Assembly: GCF_030161235.1 (NCBI RefSeq)
Contig: NZ_BSPW01000090.1
Span: 1 to 44,041, forward strand
From: Vibrio zhanjiangensis
GTDB taxonomy: Bacteria; Pseudomonadota; Gammaproteobacteria; Enterobacterales; Vibrionaceae
Reading direction: 5' to 3'
Length of the DNA: 44,041 nt
The position numbers and the translations under genes were made by a program. The notes beneath the pieces are model-generated. The model ran no database searches. It was not told where the DNA came from and saw only the letters and a program-made list of their open reading frames with translations. Below are positions 6,768-15,776 of this stretch, in pieces. How positions within the stretch are numbered: position 1 is the first letter of the stretch; every line of letters begins with the position of its first letter.

Positions 6768-9131
6768 TTAGAACAAACCTAATTGAGGTTCACATAGACT
6801 CCTAAAATTGATCCCTACAAATGGCAAAATGGCTTCTGCGACGGGCTTAAGTTGTTTATCGATGTAATGTTGGTAGTTTATCGGACTTTTTAAATATTCC
6901 AGTGGCTCCGGTCCGTTAATTGTTATCACATACTCAATTCTACCTTTGTTCTGGTACTGAAGAGGTCTTCCTAATTGAGCATTGATATCATCGGCTAGGC
7001 GGGCTGCTCTTACTTGAGGAGGAATGTTCTTCTGATATTCATGGAGTTTGCGTCGCAGACGTTTTTGATAGACAAGTTCTGAGTCAAACTCACCCGCTAA
7101 CGTTTGTTCAACAAACTCTATGATATAATGGGTCGGATCTTGTTCATGAAAAACCATCGAATAAAGTTGATATTGAAAGCGTTGCGACAGGGGAGTCCAA
7201 TCGGTACGGGCGCTTTCTAGGCCTTTAAACACAATTTTTTCTGACTTGCCTTCGCCAATCAGTCCAGCATAACGCTTTTTTGATCCAGTTTCCTGACCCC
7301 GAATCGTTGGCATCAAAAACTTCCGATAATGGGTTTCATACTCTAATTCAAGAATCGACGTTAAGTTATATTCTTCCTTAAGGTGCGTGGTCCACCACGA
7401 ATTAATATCGTCTACGAGTTTTTTCCCTATTTCATCGGCTTGTGGCTGGGAGAATTTTCCATTTAACGACACGAAGGTGGAGTCTGTGTCACCATAGATG
7501 ACTTGATAGCCTTTGTCCTCGATGAGTTTTTGGGTTTGCTTCATGATTTCATGCCCACGCATAGTAATACTTGATGCCAAGCGTGTATCAAAGAAGCGGC
7601 AGACAGATGAACCTAACACACCATAAAATGAATTCATGATGATTTTTATCGCTTGTGAAAATACCTTCTCATGATTGTGTTTGGCTTGATCTCTAGCGGC
7701 CCAGAGCTGCTCAATCATAGCAGGTAGGAAGTGTTTGCTACGATGAAATTGTCCTCCGCGAAAACCTGGCACAGCTTGGTGCTCCTGTTTACCTATATCC
7801 AGTTTAAGCCCTTCGACTAAACCCATAGGGTCAATGAGAAATGATCGAATGATTGATGGATAGAGACTTTTAAAATCAAGAACTAAAACAGAATCATAAA
7901 GGTTGGGTATCGAGTCCATAACGTAACCACCTGGACTTGCTAGCCAATTTTCAGATTCCAAATTTGGCGCAGCGTAGCCAGAACGGTGAATTCGAGGCAG
8001 ATAGAGGTTAGTGAATGCGGCGACCGAGCCTCCCACACGATCCAGTTCAACTCCAGTGAGTTTTGAGCGTTCGATTGCAAATTCTAATAGATGAGTTTGG
8101 GCGAAAATTTTATTGACAAGAACACAGTCATGGAGATTATATTTTGCCAAAGAGGGTTTATCCTCGGCAAACATCTGATTAATTTCATCCATTCGATCGT
8201 GTACATTGTGGATTTTTTTTCCTTCGCCTAACAGTTCTTGTGACACAGACTCCAGAGACCAGCTGCGAAAGTGATATGTTGCAGTTTTAAGCGTGTCAAT
8301 ACCATCCATTACCACTCTGCCCGGAATGGCAACAAAAGCCTGTTGAGTGTTAGTCGATGTTCGAAAAAAGCTATTTTGGCTGGCACGCCCAAGCGTTAAT
8401 TTGATTTTGTGCCAATCGGCGCGTTTGTGCAGAACTCGAAAATCAAAGTCGATGACGTTCCAGCCAATAATGACATCAGGATCGAATTGTTCAAACCAAC
8501 GTAGCATGGCAAGTAAGAGTTGCTGCTCGTTTTCAACCCATTCGATATTGGTCTCTGCCTCCTGACGCTCGCCTATCATTATCACTCGGCTGTCCATTGG
8601 GCTATCAAGGCCCACAGAGTACAGTACGCCTTTCTCTGAGCACTCTATATCTAATGAAACCACTTTGAGCTGAGGCGTATAGTTACACTTTCGACACTTA
8701 GCCTTGTAGAGCCTTGTATAACCTCGTTTTAGTTGAGAAGTGCCCGTAAACTCAAGACTCCCCTGAATAAAACGTTCCATTAAATAGCGATCAGCCAGAC
8801 GGATATCATCTTCAAGCACCAAAACATCTCGCTGTTTGAGTTGCTGGCTAAGTTGCTGAGAGTCTCTTATGGTCGCACAATAACATGCTGCAAGCTCGGT
8901 ACCATCAAAACTTGTGAGTGAGACAGTTTTTGTCGTTGCTTGAATTCCCATCGCTTGGATAAGAACTTGGCACTGCGCGCTGTCTTTTTGAGAGATAAAA
9001 AAAACTGGCTGTTCTCCTTGGATGATTAATTGTACAGGCCCGTGGTCGGTTGATAGCCAGAGATCAATCTGAGCTTGACCGGATATGTCTCTCGCTTGGC
9101 GTGTCAATAAAAATCCTTGTTGGATTGACAT
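6768..9131 (-). CDS. polB: DNA polymerase II
   Basis: A 787-residue family B DNA polymerase, the size of E. coli Pol II (783). It performs repair and translesion synthesis and has proofreading. Exonuclease motif I is 'SLDIECS' near residue 160 (D161, E163), motif II 'GWNVIDFDF' near 224, and motif III 'YNLHDC' near 331. Polymerase motif A is 'DFKSLYPSI' near 419-427, motif B 'KIIMNSFYG' near 496, and motif C 'YGDTDST' near 546-552. All catalytic residues appear intact. I chose the ATG at 9131, giving 'MSIQQGFLLTR', which aligns with the E. coli N-terminus, over an in-frame start 15 bases upstream. I see no LexA box (CTGT-N8-ACAG) in the short upstream gap, so SOS control, known for E. coli polB, is not supported here. 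Confidence 0.96.
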   Translation of the reverse strand: MSIQQGFLLTRQARDISGQAQIDLWLSTDHGPVQLIIQGEQPVFFISQKDSAQCQVLIQAMGIQATTKTVSLTSFDGTELAACYCATIRDSQQLSQQLKQRDVLVLEDDIRLADRYLMERFIQGSLEFTGTSQLKRGYTRLYKAKCRKCNYTPQLKVVSLDIECSEKGVLYSVGLDSPMDSRVIMIGERQEAETNIEWVENEQQLLLAMLRWFEQFDPDVIIGWNVIDFDFRVLHKRADWHKIKLTLGRASQNSFFRTSTNTQQAFVAIPGRVVMDGIDTLKTATYHFRSWSLESVSQELLGEGKKIHNVHDRMDEINQMFAEDKPSLAKYNLHDCVLVNKIFAQTHLLEFAIERSKLTGVELDRVGGSVAAFTNLYLPRIHRSGYAAPNLESENWLASPGGYVMDSIPNLYDSVLVLDFKSLYPSIIRSFLIDPMGLVEGLKLDIGKQEHQAVPGFRGGQFHRSKHFLPAMIEQLWAARDQAKHNHEKVFSQAIKIIMNSFYGVLGSSVCRFFDTRLASSITMRGHEIMKQTQKLIEDKGYQVIYGDTDSTFVSLNGKFSQPQADEIGKKLVDDINSWWTTHLKEEYNLTSILELEYETHYRKFLMPTIRGQETGSKKRYAGLIGEGKSEKIVFKGLESARTDWTPLSQRFQYQLYSMVFHEQDPTHYIIEFVEQTLAGEFDSELVYQKRLRRKLHEYQKNIPPQVRAARLADDINAQLGRPLQYQNKGRIEYVITINGPEPLEYLKSPINYQHYIDKQLKPVAEAILPFVGINFRSLCEPQLGLF

Positions 9132-9184
9132 GAAAAGTACTCTCAAAAAATTCGTTGTTTAGCTTATCACAAGCCTATTATCGG

Positions 9185-11035
9185 CTAGTAATAAATGAAG
9201 CCAGTTATTTTTGCGCCGATATCCTCTGATTGCCATTGCTGATAGTTCACTTGAGTTCTTAGAGCGAAGTGCTGGTTAAATGACCAATTCCAGCTGATGT
9301 TTACGTCTGAGTGGTTGCTATCTTCTGAGTCAATCAGTGCAAGATATTGCCCTTGTATTCCAAGTCTATGTTTCGGGTGGATTTGAAATAAAGCGCCGGC
9401 TTCAATGCCTAGGCCGAGAGTGAAATCATAGTGCGTGATTTCTCCACCATTAAGCTCCCCTGAGGCTAAAGTATAAAAGTGTGTTTTGTCTGAGGCCCCC
9501 CATGATTTACCATAACCGCCTTGAGCAAACCAGCGTTCAGATGTTGCTTTTGAAACTGGCTGACGGTCAAATCCAGTGCGTAAATTCCATGACCAACTGT
9601 CGAAGACCTTATTGCTAGGGGCTAGAGCCATAGCATCAAACAAGTAGAATCGGTCCAGTCTTGTTGAGCCCACATTGTCGATGCTCAATTGAGTATCGAG
9701 AAAATTGATTTGTGCGCCCGCTACGAAGCCTTGTTGAGAATCAAGTAAGTCGTGATAAGCTGCGCGCCATTCTAATGTAGTTTGATTGTTTTTGCTGTCC
9801 CAATATTGATAACTCAATCCCAAACGAGCTGAAGCGTGGCCTTGCTCTGGCGAAACCAAAGGCTTTTTAACGGGTGAAAAAGGAGAGGCGACTTGTATTT
9901 TACTCCTTTGGTAAAGTATTTCGGTGAGTCGTTTAGCGGTTGGATTGCGTTCTAAACCCTGATCATACAATTGGAAGTTAAGCCACTCGTACGCCAATTC
10001 CAGTATCGCTGCTCGTTGTGTATCGGAATAGTCTTCTTGGTTTGGATAATCCCCTTTGGTGGCTTTCTCTACCGCAAGGAAGAGTTGATCATCTATCTCA
10101 TTGGCTTGGTGCAAAAGCCTTGTACCAAATGCAGCTCTGTATTCCGGACTGTCTAATAAATCGCTTTCCGCCAGAATACGAACCGTGTCTGAGGGAATAG
10201 CTTGGACAGAAAAGTGTTTGGTCAGAGCGAGGTCCTGACGCGCCAATTCGATCAGAGACAGCAATTGATAAGAGCAATTTTCATCTAGAAAATAATAATC
10301 AAACTCGGCATTTTGCATTTCCCACAAGTGAAGCATGATTCTCTCGACTTCCTGTGGGGAAAGTTTGAGTTTATATTCCCAGATATCTCTTGACTCAATA
10401 TCGTTGTATTCTCGAACTTTCATATGGTAGGGCATGATGGCAAATCGACTCGGATATTGGCCGATAAGACCCTTTATAGCAAATTGCGCTGGATTGTCTT
10501 GCGAATCTGGCTCAGCAGCAAAGTTGACAGCAAATGCCACCAGCTCCTTATGGCGTGTTTGGTCTTTAGCATCGATGCGAAGTAAGGTGTGGCCGAACAT
10601 TGAAGAGGGATTATTCATAAATGCCGTTGGAAACACGAGCGTCAGCCCCTCAGGATCAATAATGTTTTGCCAAGTTTCTAACTCAGGACATGAAAGAACA
10701 GCTTGCCTACCTTGCAGACTTTCTAACCAAAAGTACCTTGCTGGATAGCGGCATTGGGCTTGCTCGGCTATACGCTTATCTTGTGAGTAAAGCTTGGTAA
10801 TGGTGGCTTGCAACTCCTTTGTTGGTGAATATTTACCTTCTGGTGAAATAAAAAATGAAGCACTATCTATGGTGCTTTTATAACCGGACAAAAAACCAGG
10901 CAGGTAATGACCAAGTTTTAACCAGTATGAATCCTGAGCAAGCCTATCGATATCGAACTCGGTGGCATTTACAATACTGGATGTAAAGAGACTTAAGCTA
11001 AGCAGTTGAGCAATTGTTGTTGGTACGGCCTTCAT
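9185..11035 (-). CDS. DUF4105 (Lnb-like) envelope protein
   Basis: A 616-residue exported protein. Residues 1-23 form a signal peptide ending near 'SIVNA'. An N-terminal Lnb-type DUF4105 domain follows, recognised by 'FPTAFMNNPSSMFGHTLLRID' (about residues 146-166) and 'FLDENCSYQLLSLIE' (about 252-266). These segments carry the conserved His and Cys that suggest a papain-like or NlpC-like hydrolase. The C-terminal half has alternating strands ending in an aromatic residue ('KITGFIYY'), consistent with an outer-membrane beta barrel. Vibrios and other gammaproteobacteria carry such genes, whose function is not established. I chose the ATG at 11035 for its signal peptide, although no good ribosome site precedes it; a longer GTG start at 11113 would overlap the upstream terminator. 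Confidence 0.8.
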   Translation of the reverse strand: MKAVPTTIAQLLSLSLFTSSIVNATEFDIDRLAQDSYWLKLGHYLPGFLSGYKSTIDSASFFISPEGKYSPTKELQATITKLYSQDKRIAEQAQCRYPARYFWLESLQGRQAVLSCPELETWQNIIDPEGLTLVFPTAFMNNPSSMFGHTLLRIDAKDQTRHKELVAFAVNFAAEPDSQDNPAQFAIKGLIGQYPSRFAIMPYHMKVREYNDIESRDIWEYKLKLSPQEVERIMLHLWEMQNAEFDYYFLDENCSYQLLSLIELARQDLALTKHFSVQAIPSDTVRILAESDLLDSPEYRAAFGTRLLHQANEIDDQLFLAVEKATKGDYPNQEDYSDTQRAAILELAYEWLNFQLYDQGLERNPTAKRLTEILYQRSKIQVASPFSPVKKPLVSPEQGHASARLGLSYQYWDSKNNQTTLEWRAAYHDLLDSQQGFVAGAQINFLDTQLSIDNVGSTRLDRFYLFDAMALAPSNKVFDSWSWNLRTGFDRQPVSKATSERWFAQGGYGKSWGASDKTHFYTLASGELNGGEITHYDFTLGLGIEAGALFQIHPKHRLGIQGQYLALIDSEDSNHSDVNISWNWSFNQHFALRTQVNYQQWQSEDIGAKITGFIYY

Positions 11036-11097
11036 AAAGGGGAGGTTCTTATATTGGTTAGCAGTGAAAGGGGTGCCATGTATCGGTATGGATGACG

Positions 11098-11126
11098 ACA
11101 GAGAAAATGCCACTGGGCAAGTGGCA
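11098..11126 (-). terminator. Terminator after the DUF3015 gene
   Basis: On the minus strand TGCCAC and GTGGCA form a 6-bp stem with a seven-base loop, followed by TTTTCTCTGT. It lies 18 bases past the DUF3015 stop and before the DUF4105 gene. Some read-through is likely because the stem is short. Confidence 0.6.
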
Positions 11127-11143
11127 CTGAAATCTTTTATATG

Positions 11144-11629
11144 TTAGATAGCGTAGCCAGCAAGTTCCGTATCCTTTGACATCACTTGATTGAGATTGAC
11201 AAACACTTCCTTAGATGTAACGTTTTCAGAAACAAAAACGTGTGCGAAGTTTTGTTGCACTAACGAGTTAAATTTAGCTTTGTCAGCATCATCTAAGCCC
11301 CAGATTTCAGCAAGAGTGGCCAGTGTCTCACCTTGGCCTTTCGCGATATCGCGAGCGAGATTATCAATATTTCCGTCAATAAATACGGTTAGTTTTTCCG
11401 CAGAAGTGACTTTACCAGTACCGTCACATCCTAGCGTGCCAAACGTGATACCAAAAGTTTGGTTGCCCAAAAGGCCATTTGTTGTTGCCGCAAGAATTTT
11501 GGGTACCTTTCCTTCACTACCATCAAAAATCATGGTTCCAAAACCACAGCCGATATCAGTGTCTGCGAGTACGATACCAGACATAGGTAGAGTGGATGCC
11601 AACACTGTCGCCGCTAAAAGCTTTTTCAT
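11144..11629 (-). CDS. DUF3015 family exported protein
   Basis: A 161-residue protein with a clear signal peptide (residues 1-22, cleaved near 'VLA'). The mature part begins 'DTDIGCGFGTMIF' and contains 'KILAATTNGLLGNQTFGITFGTLGC', the typical DUF3015 core with two cysteines that could form a disulfide in the periplasm. The rest is helical. No function is known for the family. The neighbouring DUF4105 gene on the same strand is separated from it by a terminator-like hairpin; the pair may be functionally linked, but that is inference. Confidence 0.85.
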   Translation of the reverse strand: MKKLLAATVLASTLPMSGIVLADTDIGCGFGTMIFDGSEGKVPKILAATTNGLLGNQTFGITFGTLGCDGTGKVTSAEKLTVFIDGNIDNLARDIAKGQGETLATLAEIWGLDDADKAKFNSLVQQNFAHVFVSENVTSKEVFVNLNQVMSKDTELAGYAI

Positions 11630-11979
11630 AATAGATCCTTATAAAATTATCTCTTGATGATTCCATATAATATGTGCCTGTTAGAAGTGCACCCTGTATT
11701 CATAGTTTAGATTTTGGCCGCTTGCAAAGCGCCTGATAAGAGAATGTGTTTATAAGCCGAATTTGTAGTCATTACAGTAATATACAGCTAGACTTATCAA
11801 TATTTGTGTTATTAGAGTGGTAAGCGGCAGTTATAAAAATAAGTACTTGCTAAAGTTTGCGTTTGGGCACATATTCAGAGTAAGTAACAAACCATAATTA
11901 GGTTAGAATAGGCAGCCATGCTGTTATCCACTGTTAAAAAGTGGGTGCAGAGCCAAACAAAAAGTGTGGAGATACAAGT
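11630..11979. other. Intergenic region upstream of varA
   Basis: 350 bases between the divergent DUF3015 gene and varA. Both promoters must lie here. The region is AT-rich with no clear operator, small RNA or terminator that I could identify. Confidence 0.5.
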
Positions 11980-12624
11980 TTGATAAATGTTTTCCTTGTA
12001 GATGATCACGAGCTGGTTCGCACAGGGATACGACGTATTATTGAAGACGTCCGTGGAATGAACGTAGCAGGGGAAGCTGAAAGCGGTGAAGACGCAGTGA
12101 AATGGTGTCGGGCAAATCATGCCGACGTTGTTTTGATGGATATGAATATGCCAGGAATTGGTGGTTTAGAATCGACCAAAAAAATCTTGCGTTTCAATCC
12201 TGACGTGAAAATCATCGTTTTAACGGTTCATACGGAAAATCCGTTTCCAACCAAAGTGATGCAAGCAGGTGCGGCAGGGTATCTGACAAAAGGGGCGGGG
12301 CCAGATGAAATGGTCAACGCAATACGTATCGTAAATAGTGGCCAGCGTTATATCTCGCCTGATATTGCGCAGCAGATGGCATTGAGCCAGTTTGCTTCTG
12401 CTTCAGAGAACCCGTTTGCGGAGCTTTCTGAGCGTGAGCTGCAAATTATGATGATGATAACGAAAGGGCAGAAAGTTACCGACATATCAGAGCAACTTAG
12501 CTTAAGCCCGAAAACTGTGAACAGTTATCGGTATCGGTTATTTAATAAACTTGGTATCAATGGTGATGTTGAGCTGACCCATTTAGCCATTCGCCATGGA
12601 ATGTTAGATACTGAGACTTTGTAG
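11980..12624 (+). CDS. varA: Response regulator VarA (UvrY/GacA family)
   Basis: A 214-residue NarL/FixJ-type response regulator. The receiver domain (1-120) has D8-D9, the phospho-acceptor D54 in 'VVLMDMNMPG', and the conserved lysine in 'GYLTKGAG'. The LuxR-type helix-turn-helix covers about 143-205 ('LSERELQIMMMITKG', 'LSLSPKTVNSYRYRLFNKLGI'). In vibrios VarA is activated by the hybrid kinase VarS (BarA) and drives transcription of the CsrB-type small RNAs that titrate CsrA, affecting virulence and quorum sensing. The best start is the TTG at 11980: GGAGA sits seven bases upstream and the product then begins 'INVFLVDDHELVR' as in UvrY. The upstream GTG at 11941 would add an unrelated extension. 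uvrC overlaps its stop by one base, the usual uvrY-uvrC operon. Confidence 0.94.
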   Translation: MINVFLVDDHELVRTGIRRIIEDVRGMNVAGEAESGEDAVKWCRANHADVVLMDMNMPGIGGLESTKKILRFNPDVKIIVLTVHTENPFPTKVMQAGAAGYLTKGAGPDEMVNAIRIVNSGQRYISPDIAQQMALSQFASASENPFAELSERELQIMMMITKGQKVTDISEQLSLSPKTVNSYRYRLFNKLGINGDVELTHLAIRHGMLDTETL

Positions 12625-14456
12625 TGACCGACCCCTTTGATTCGGCTTCTTTTTTAAAGACGGTTACTCATCAGCCCGGCGTGTACAGAATGTATAACGC
12701 TGAGGCTGTGGTGATCTATGTAGGAAAAGCCAAAGACCTCAAAAAACGCCTTTCTAGTTACTTCCGCACCAAAGTTGATAGTGAGAAAACTCGCGCGTTA
12801 GTGAGTAATATTACTCAAATTGATGTCACTGTGACCCACACAGAAACAGAAGCCCTGATACTAGAACACAATTACATCAAACAATATTTACCTAAATACA
12901 ATGTGTTACTTCGCGATGATAAGTCGTATCCGTACATTTTTATCAGTGGGCACAAACACCCTCGGCTCTCGATGCATCGCGGGGCGAAAAAGCGTAAAGG
13001 GGAGTATTTTGGACCTTACCCTGACTCAGGGGCGGTGCGGGAAACACTGCATTTAGTTCAAAAAATTTTTCCCGTAAGACAATGTGAAGACACCGTATAC
13101 AGTAACCGTACTCGCCCTTGTTTGATGTATCAAATAGGGCGTTGTGCAGGTCCCTGTGTGAGTGACATTGTCTCTGACACAGATTACGCTGAGCTGGTCA
13201 ATCTTGTTCGATTATTTCTGCAAGGTAAAGATCAGCAAGTCCTATCTACACTCGTTGAAAAGATGGAAATAGCGAGTCATCAGCTAAGGTTTGAGGATGC
13301 CGCAAAGCTACGTGACCAAATACAAGCCATACGCCGTGTTCAAGAACAGCAGTTTGTTTCTCATGATTCGCAAGAGGATATGGACGTGCTTGGCTTTGCT
13401 CAGGAAAACGGGGTCGCATGTATTCATATTTTGATGATACGCCAAGGTAAAGTCCTTGGCAGTCGAAGTCATTTTCCCAAAATCCCCAGTAATACAAGCC
13501 AGCAAGAAGTCTTCTATAGCTTTCTTAGTCAGTACTACTTGAGTCACAACGAAGCACGTACTATTCCTGCAATAATTATTGCTAATGCTGATTTGATAGA
13601 TGATGCGAAACCATTGCAACAAGCCTTGGGTGATATCGCAGGACGTAAGATTCATTTTCATATGAATCCAACTGGTCCAAGGGCGCGATATCTAAAACTG
13701 GCTAATACCAATGCTTTGACGGCTGTAACCAGCAAAATCAACCATAAGATGACGATTTCTCAGCGTTTTAAAGCCCTGCGTGAACTTCTCGATATGGACA
13801 GTATTTTGCGCATGGAATGTTTTGATATCTCGCATACTCAAGGTGAAAGTACCATTGCATCGTGTGTGGTGTTTAACCAAGATGGGCCAGTGAAGCAAGA
13901 GTATCGCCGCTATAATATTAGTGGTATCACAGGTGGTGATGATTATGCCGCTATGGGGCAGGTGCTTGAGCGTCGTTATTCGAAACAGATCGATGTGGAA
14001 AGAATCCCAGATATTGTATTTATTGATGGTGGGAAAGGGCAGCTTAATCGCGCTGTCGAGATCATCGCTAAGTATTGGCAGGATTGGCCCAAACGTCCTC
14101 GTTTGATTGGTATTGCTAAAGGAGTGACTCGTAAACCAGGGTTAGAGACACTCATCACGCCGGAAGGAGAAGAGTTTCATCTTTCAAGCGATGACCCTGC
14201 GCTGCATGTAATGCAACATATTCGGGATGAAAGCCATAACCATGCCATTGCTGGTCACAGAGCAAAGCGTGGGAAGACGAGAAAAACGAGTGCGTTAGAA
14301 GGTATCGAAGGCATCGGGCCCAAACGTCGACAATCTTTACTTAAGTATATGGGCGGACTGCAAGAACTTCGCCGTGCCAGTGCAGAGGAAATCGCTAAAG
14401 TTCCGGGGATTAGTATCTCTTTGGCAGAAAACATTTATCAAGCATTGAAACAATAG
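12624..14456 (+). CDS. uvrC: Excinuclease ABC subunit C
   Basis: A 610-residue nucleotide-excision repair nuclease that makes both incisions around a lesion after UvrAB loading. The GIY-YIG domain is at residues 18-95 ('GVYRMYNAEAVVIYVGKAKDLKKRL'). The cysteine cluster 'CLMYQIGRCAGPC' lies near 165, the UVR helix 'VEKMEIASHQLRFEDAAKLRDQI' near 210, the RNase H-like domain includes 'MECFDISHTQGE' and 'IDGGKGQL', and tandem helix-hairpin-helix motifs close the protein ('LEGIEGIGPKRRQSLL'). It begins with GTG, overlapping the varA stop as TAGTG, so the two are translationally coupled. Length matches E. coli UvrC. Confidence 0.97.
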   Translation: MTDPFDSASFLKTVTHQPGVYRMYNAEAVVIYVGKAKDLKKRLSSYFRTKVDSEKTRALVSNITQIDVTVTHTETEALILEHNYIKQYLPKYNVLLRDDKSYPYIFISGHKHPRLSMHRGAKKRKGEYFGPYPDSGAVRETLHLVQKIFPVRQCEDTVYSNRTRPCLMYQIGRCAGPCVSDIVSDTDYAELVNLVRLFLQGKDQQVLSTLVEKMEIASHQLRFEDAAKLRDQIQAIRRVQEQQFVSHDSQEDMDVLGFAQENGVACIHILMIRQGKVLGSRSHFPKIPSNTSQQEVFYSFLSQYYLSHNEARTIPAIIIANADLIDDAKPLQQALGDIAGRKIHFHMNPTGPRARYLKLANTNALTAVTSKINHKMTISQRFKALRELLDMDSILRMECFDISHTQGESTIASCVVFNQDGPVKQEYRRYNISGITGGDDYAAMGQVLERRYSKQIDVERIPDIVFIDGGKGQLNRAVEIIAKYWQDWPKRPRLIGIAKGVTRKPGLETLITPEGEEFHLSSDDPALHVMQHIRDESHNHAIAGHRAKRGKTRKTSALEGIEGIGPKRRQSLLKYMGGLQELRRASAEEIAKVPGISISLAENIYQALKQ

Positions 14457-14533
14457 AAAAAATCACGCACCATAGAGTCCCGTTGTTAAGCAGTGAACAG
14501 AGCAATACGCACACGATAAGAGCCCCAATAAAT

Positions 14534-15091
14534 ATGCGTTTAACTATCCCGAACATTTTATCATTATTACGACTTCTTCTTATTCCGGTGTTTGTCGTCG
14601 TATTTTATCTCCCCTATAGTTGGGCCCCTTTTGCCGCTGCAATGGTGTTTTGGGTCGCAGGCTTTACCGATTGGTTAGATGGGATGCTGGCACGCAAGCT
14701 TGGACAAATGTCTCGCTTTGGCGCATTTATCGATCCAGTGGCTGATAAAGTTCTGGTCGCAAGTGCACTGATTTTGATTACCGAGCATTACCATAGTATT
14801 TGGGTAACGATTCCTGCGGTGACTATGATCGCCCGTGAGATCATTATTTCGGCGCTTCGGGAGTGGATGGCTGAGATAGGTAAACGCGCCAGTGTGGCTG
14901 TTTCTTGGGTGGGGAAAGTCAAAACGCTCAGCCAGATGTTTGCCTTGTGGGTGCTTATTTGGCGATACGATGATTGGATGGTTTGGCTAGGTTATATCAG
15001 CTTATATGTGGCTACAGTGTTGACTTATTGGTCAATGGCTCAATACCTGATTGCTGCTAAGGATGATCTCCTCAATGAGGAACACCACTGA
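14534..15091 (+). CDS. pgsA: CDP-diacylglycerol-glycerol-3-phosphate 3-phosphatidyltransferase
   Basis: A 185-residue inner-membrane enzyme that makes phosphatidylglycerol phosphate from CDP-diacylglycerol and glycerol 3-phosphate, the committed step to phosphatidylglycerol and cardiolipin. The CDP-alcohol phosphotransferase motif D-x2-DG-x2-AR-x8-G-x3-D-x3-D is complete at residues 46-71 (D46, D49, G50, A53, R54, G63, D67, D71). Several hydrophobic segments surround it. The ATG at 14534 gives the standard 'MRLTIPNILSLLR' N-terminus; the frame is open 51 bases further upstream but lacks family similarity. It is the third gene of varA-uvrC-pgsA and is followed by a strong terminator. Confidence 0.96.
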   Translation: MRLTIPNILSLLRLLLIPVFVVVFYLPYSWAPFAAAMVFWVAGFTDWLDGMLARKLGQMSRFGAFIDPVADKVLVASALILITEHYHSIWVTIPAVTMIAREIIISALREWMAEIGKRASVAVSWVGKVKTLSQMFALWVLIWRYDDWMVWLGYISLYVATVLTYWSMAQYLIAAKDDLLNEEHH

Positions 15092-15117
15092 AAAACGGGC
15101 TTATGCCCGTTTTTTTG
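15091..15117 (+). terminator. Terminator after pgsA
   Basis: AACGGGC and GCCCGTT form a 7-bp stem with a TTAT loop, extended by A-T pairs and followed by seven T. It closes the varA-uvrC-pgsA operon. Confidence 0.9.
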
Positions 15118-15240
15118 TTATCGCATAGACTTTACGACAGCTAACTTAGTTAAATTCAACGGATTTATGCGACTAAAATAACCAAATTAGCGCTTTTTGA
15201 CGCTTAATTAGACAAACGATTCAAAAAATAAAAAATAGTG

Positions 15241-15268
15241 TTGACTGATTAGTTCGAATCCGTAGAAT
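15241..15268 (+). promoter_or_regulatory. Promoter of the tRNA operon
   Basis: TTGACT, a 16-base spacer and TAGAAT make a good sigma-70 promoter, followed by the GC-rich discriminator GCATCCCG typical of stringently controlled stable-RNA promoters. The first tRNA begins 57 bases downstream of the -10 box. Confidence 0.75.
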
Positions 15269-15324
15269 GCATCCCGTACCCAAGAGGAACGCAGCAAAAA
15301 AAGCGAAACGATTGGAGTTACGGC

Positions 15325-15398
15325 GGCGCGTTGGCAGAGTGGCTATGCAGCGGATTGCAAATCCGTGGACCTCGGTTCGACTCCGGGACGCGCCTCCA
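15325..15398 (+). tRNA. tRNA-Cys (GCA)
   Basis: A 74-base cloverleaf with encoded CCA. The acceptor arm GGCGCGT pairs with ACGCGCC. The anticodon loop TTGCAAA reads GCA at 15357-15359, and the T arm contains GGTTCGACTCC. First of four co-transcribed tRNAs. Confidence 0.96.
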
Positions 15399-15401
15399 TT
15401 T

Positions 15402-15477
15402 GCGACACTAGCTCAGTTGGTAGAGCGCAACCTTGCCAAGGTTGAGGTCACGAGTTCGAACCTCGTGTGTCGCTCCA
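15402..15477 (+). tRNA. tRNA-Gly (GCC), copy 1
   Basis: A 76-base cloverleaf with encoded CCA. The acceptor arm GCGACAC pairs with GTGTCGC. The anticodon stem AACCT/AGGTT encloses a loop with GCC. Only three bases separate it from tRNA-Cys. Identical to the copy at 15648. Confidence 0.95.
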
Positions 15478-15547
15478 AATTTTAAGATAGTGATAACCAA
15501 CAATCATTATCAAGATGGTGTCTCCATCGCAAGTTTTAGATTTGCGT

Positions 15548-15634
15548 GCCCTGGTGGTGGAATTGGTAGACACAAGGGATTTAAAATCCCTCGGCGTTCG
15601 CGCTGTGCCGGTTCAAGTCCGGCCCGGGGCACCA
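15548..15634 (+). tRNA. tRNA-Leu (TAA)
   Basis: An 87-base class II tRNA with a long variable arm (TCGGCGTTCGCGCTG region). The acceptor arm GCCCTGG pairs with CCGGGGC with one G-U pair. The anticodon stem AGGGA/TCCCT encloses TTTAAAA, anticodon TAA, reading UUA codons. CCA is encoded. Confidence 0.95.
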
Positions 15635-15647
15635 TCTAACCTTATAC

Positions 15648-15723
15648 GCGACACTAGCTCAGTTGGTAGAGCGCAACCTTGCCAAGGTTGAGGTCACGAG
15701 TTCGAACCTCGTGTGTCGCTCCA
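15648..15723 (+). tRNA. tRNA-Gly (GCC), copy 2
   Basis: Identical in all 76 bases to the tRNA-Gly at 15402. It is the last gene of the tRNA operon and is followed by a strong terminator. The two identical copies flank tRNA-Leu, so recombination between them would delete or duplicate that gene. Confidence 0.95.
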
Positions 15724-15729
15724 AAATTA

Positions 15730-15752
15730 AACCGCCTTTTAGGCGGTTTTTT
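15730..15752 (+). terminator. Terminator of the tRNA operon
   Basis: AACCGCCT and AGGCGGTT form an 8-bp stem with a TTT loop followed by four further T. It lies seven bases past the last tRNA and could also work weakly on the minus strand for the convergent solute-binding gene. Confidence 0.9.
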
Positions 15753-15776
15753 CTATAAAAATGGAATCCTTAAACT

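Noticed and set aside
9132..9184. LexA box in front of polB
   Set aside because: I looked for CTGT-N8-ACAG in the short upstream gap and found none.
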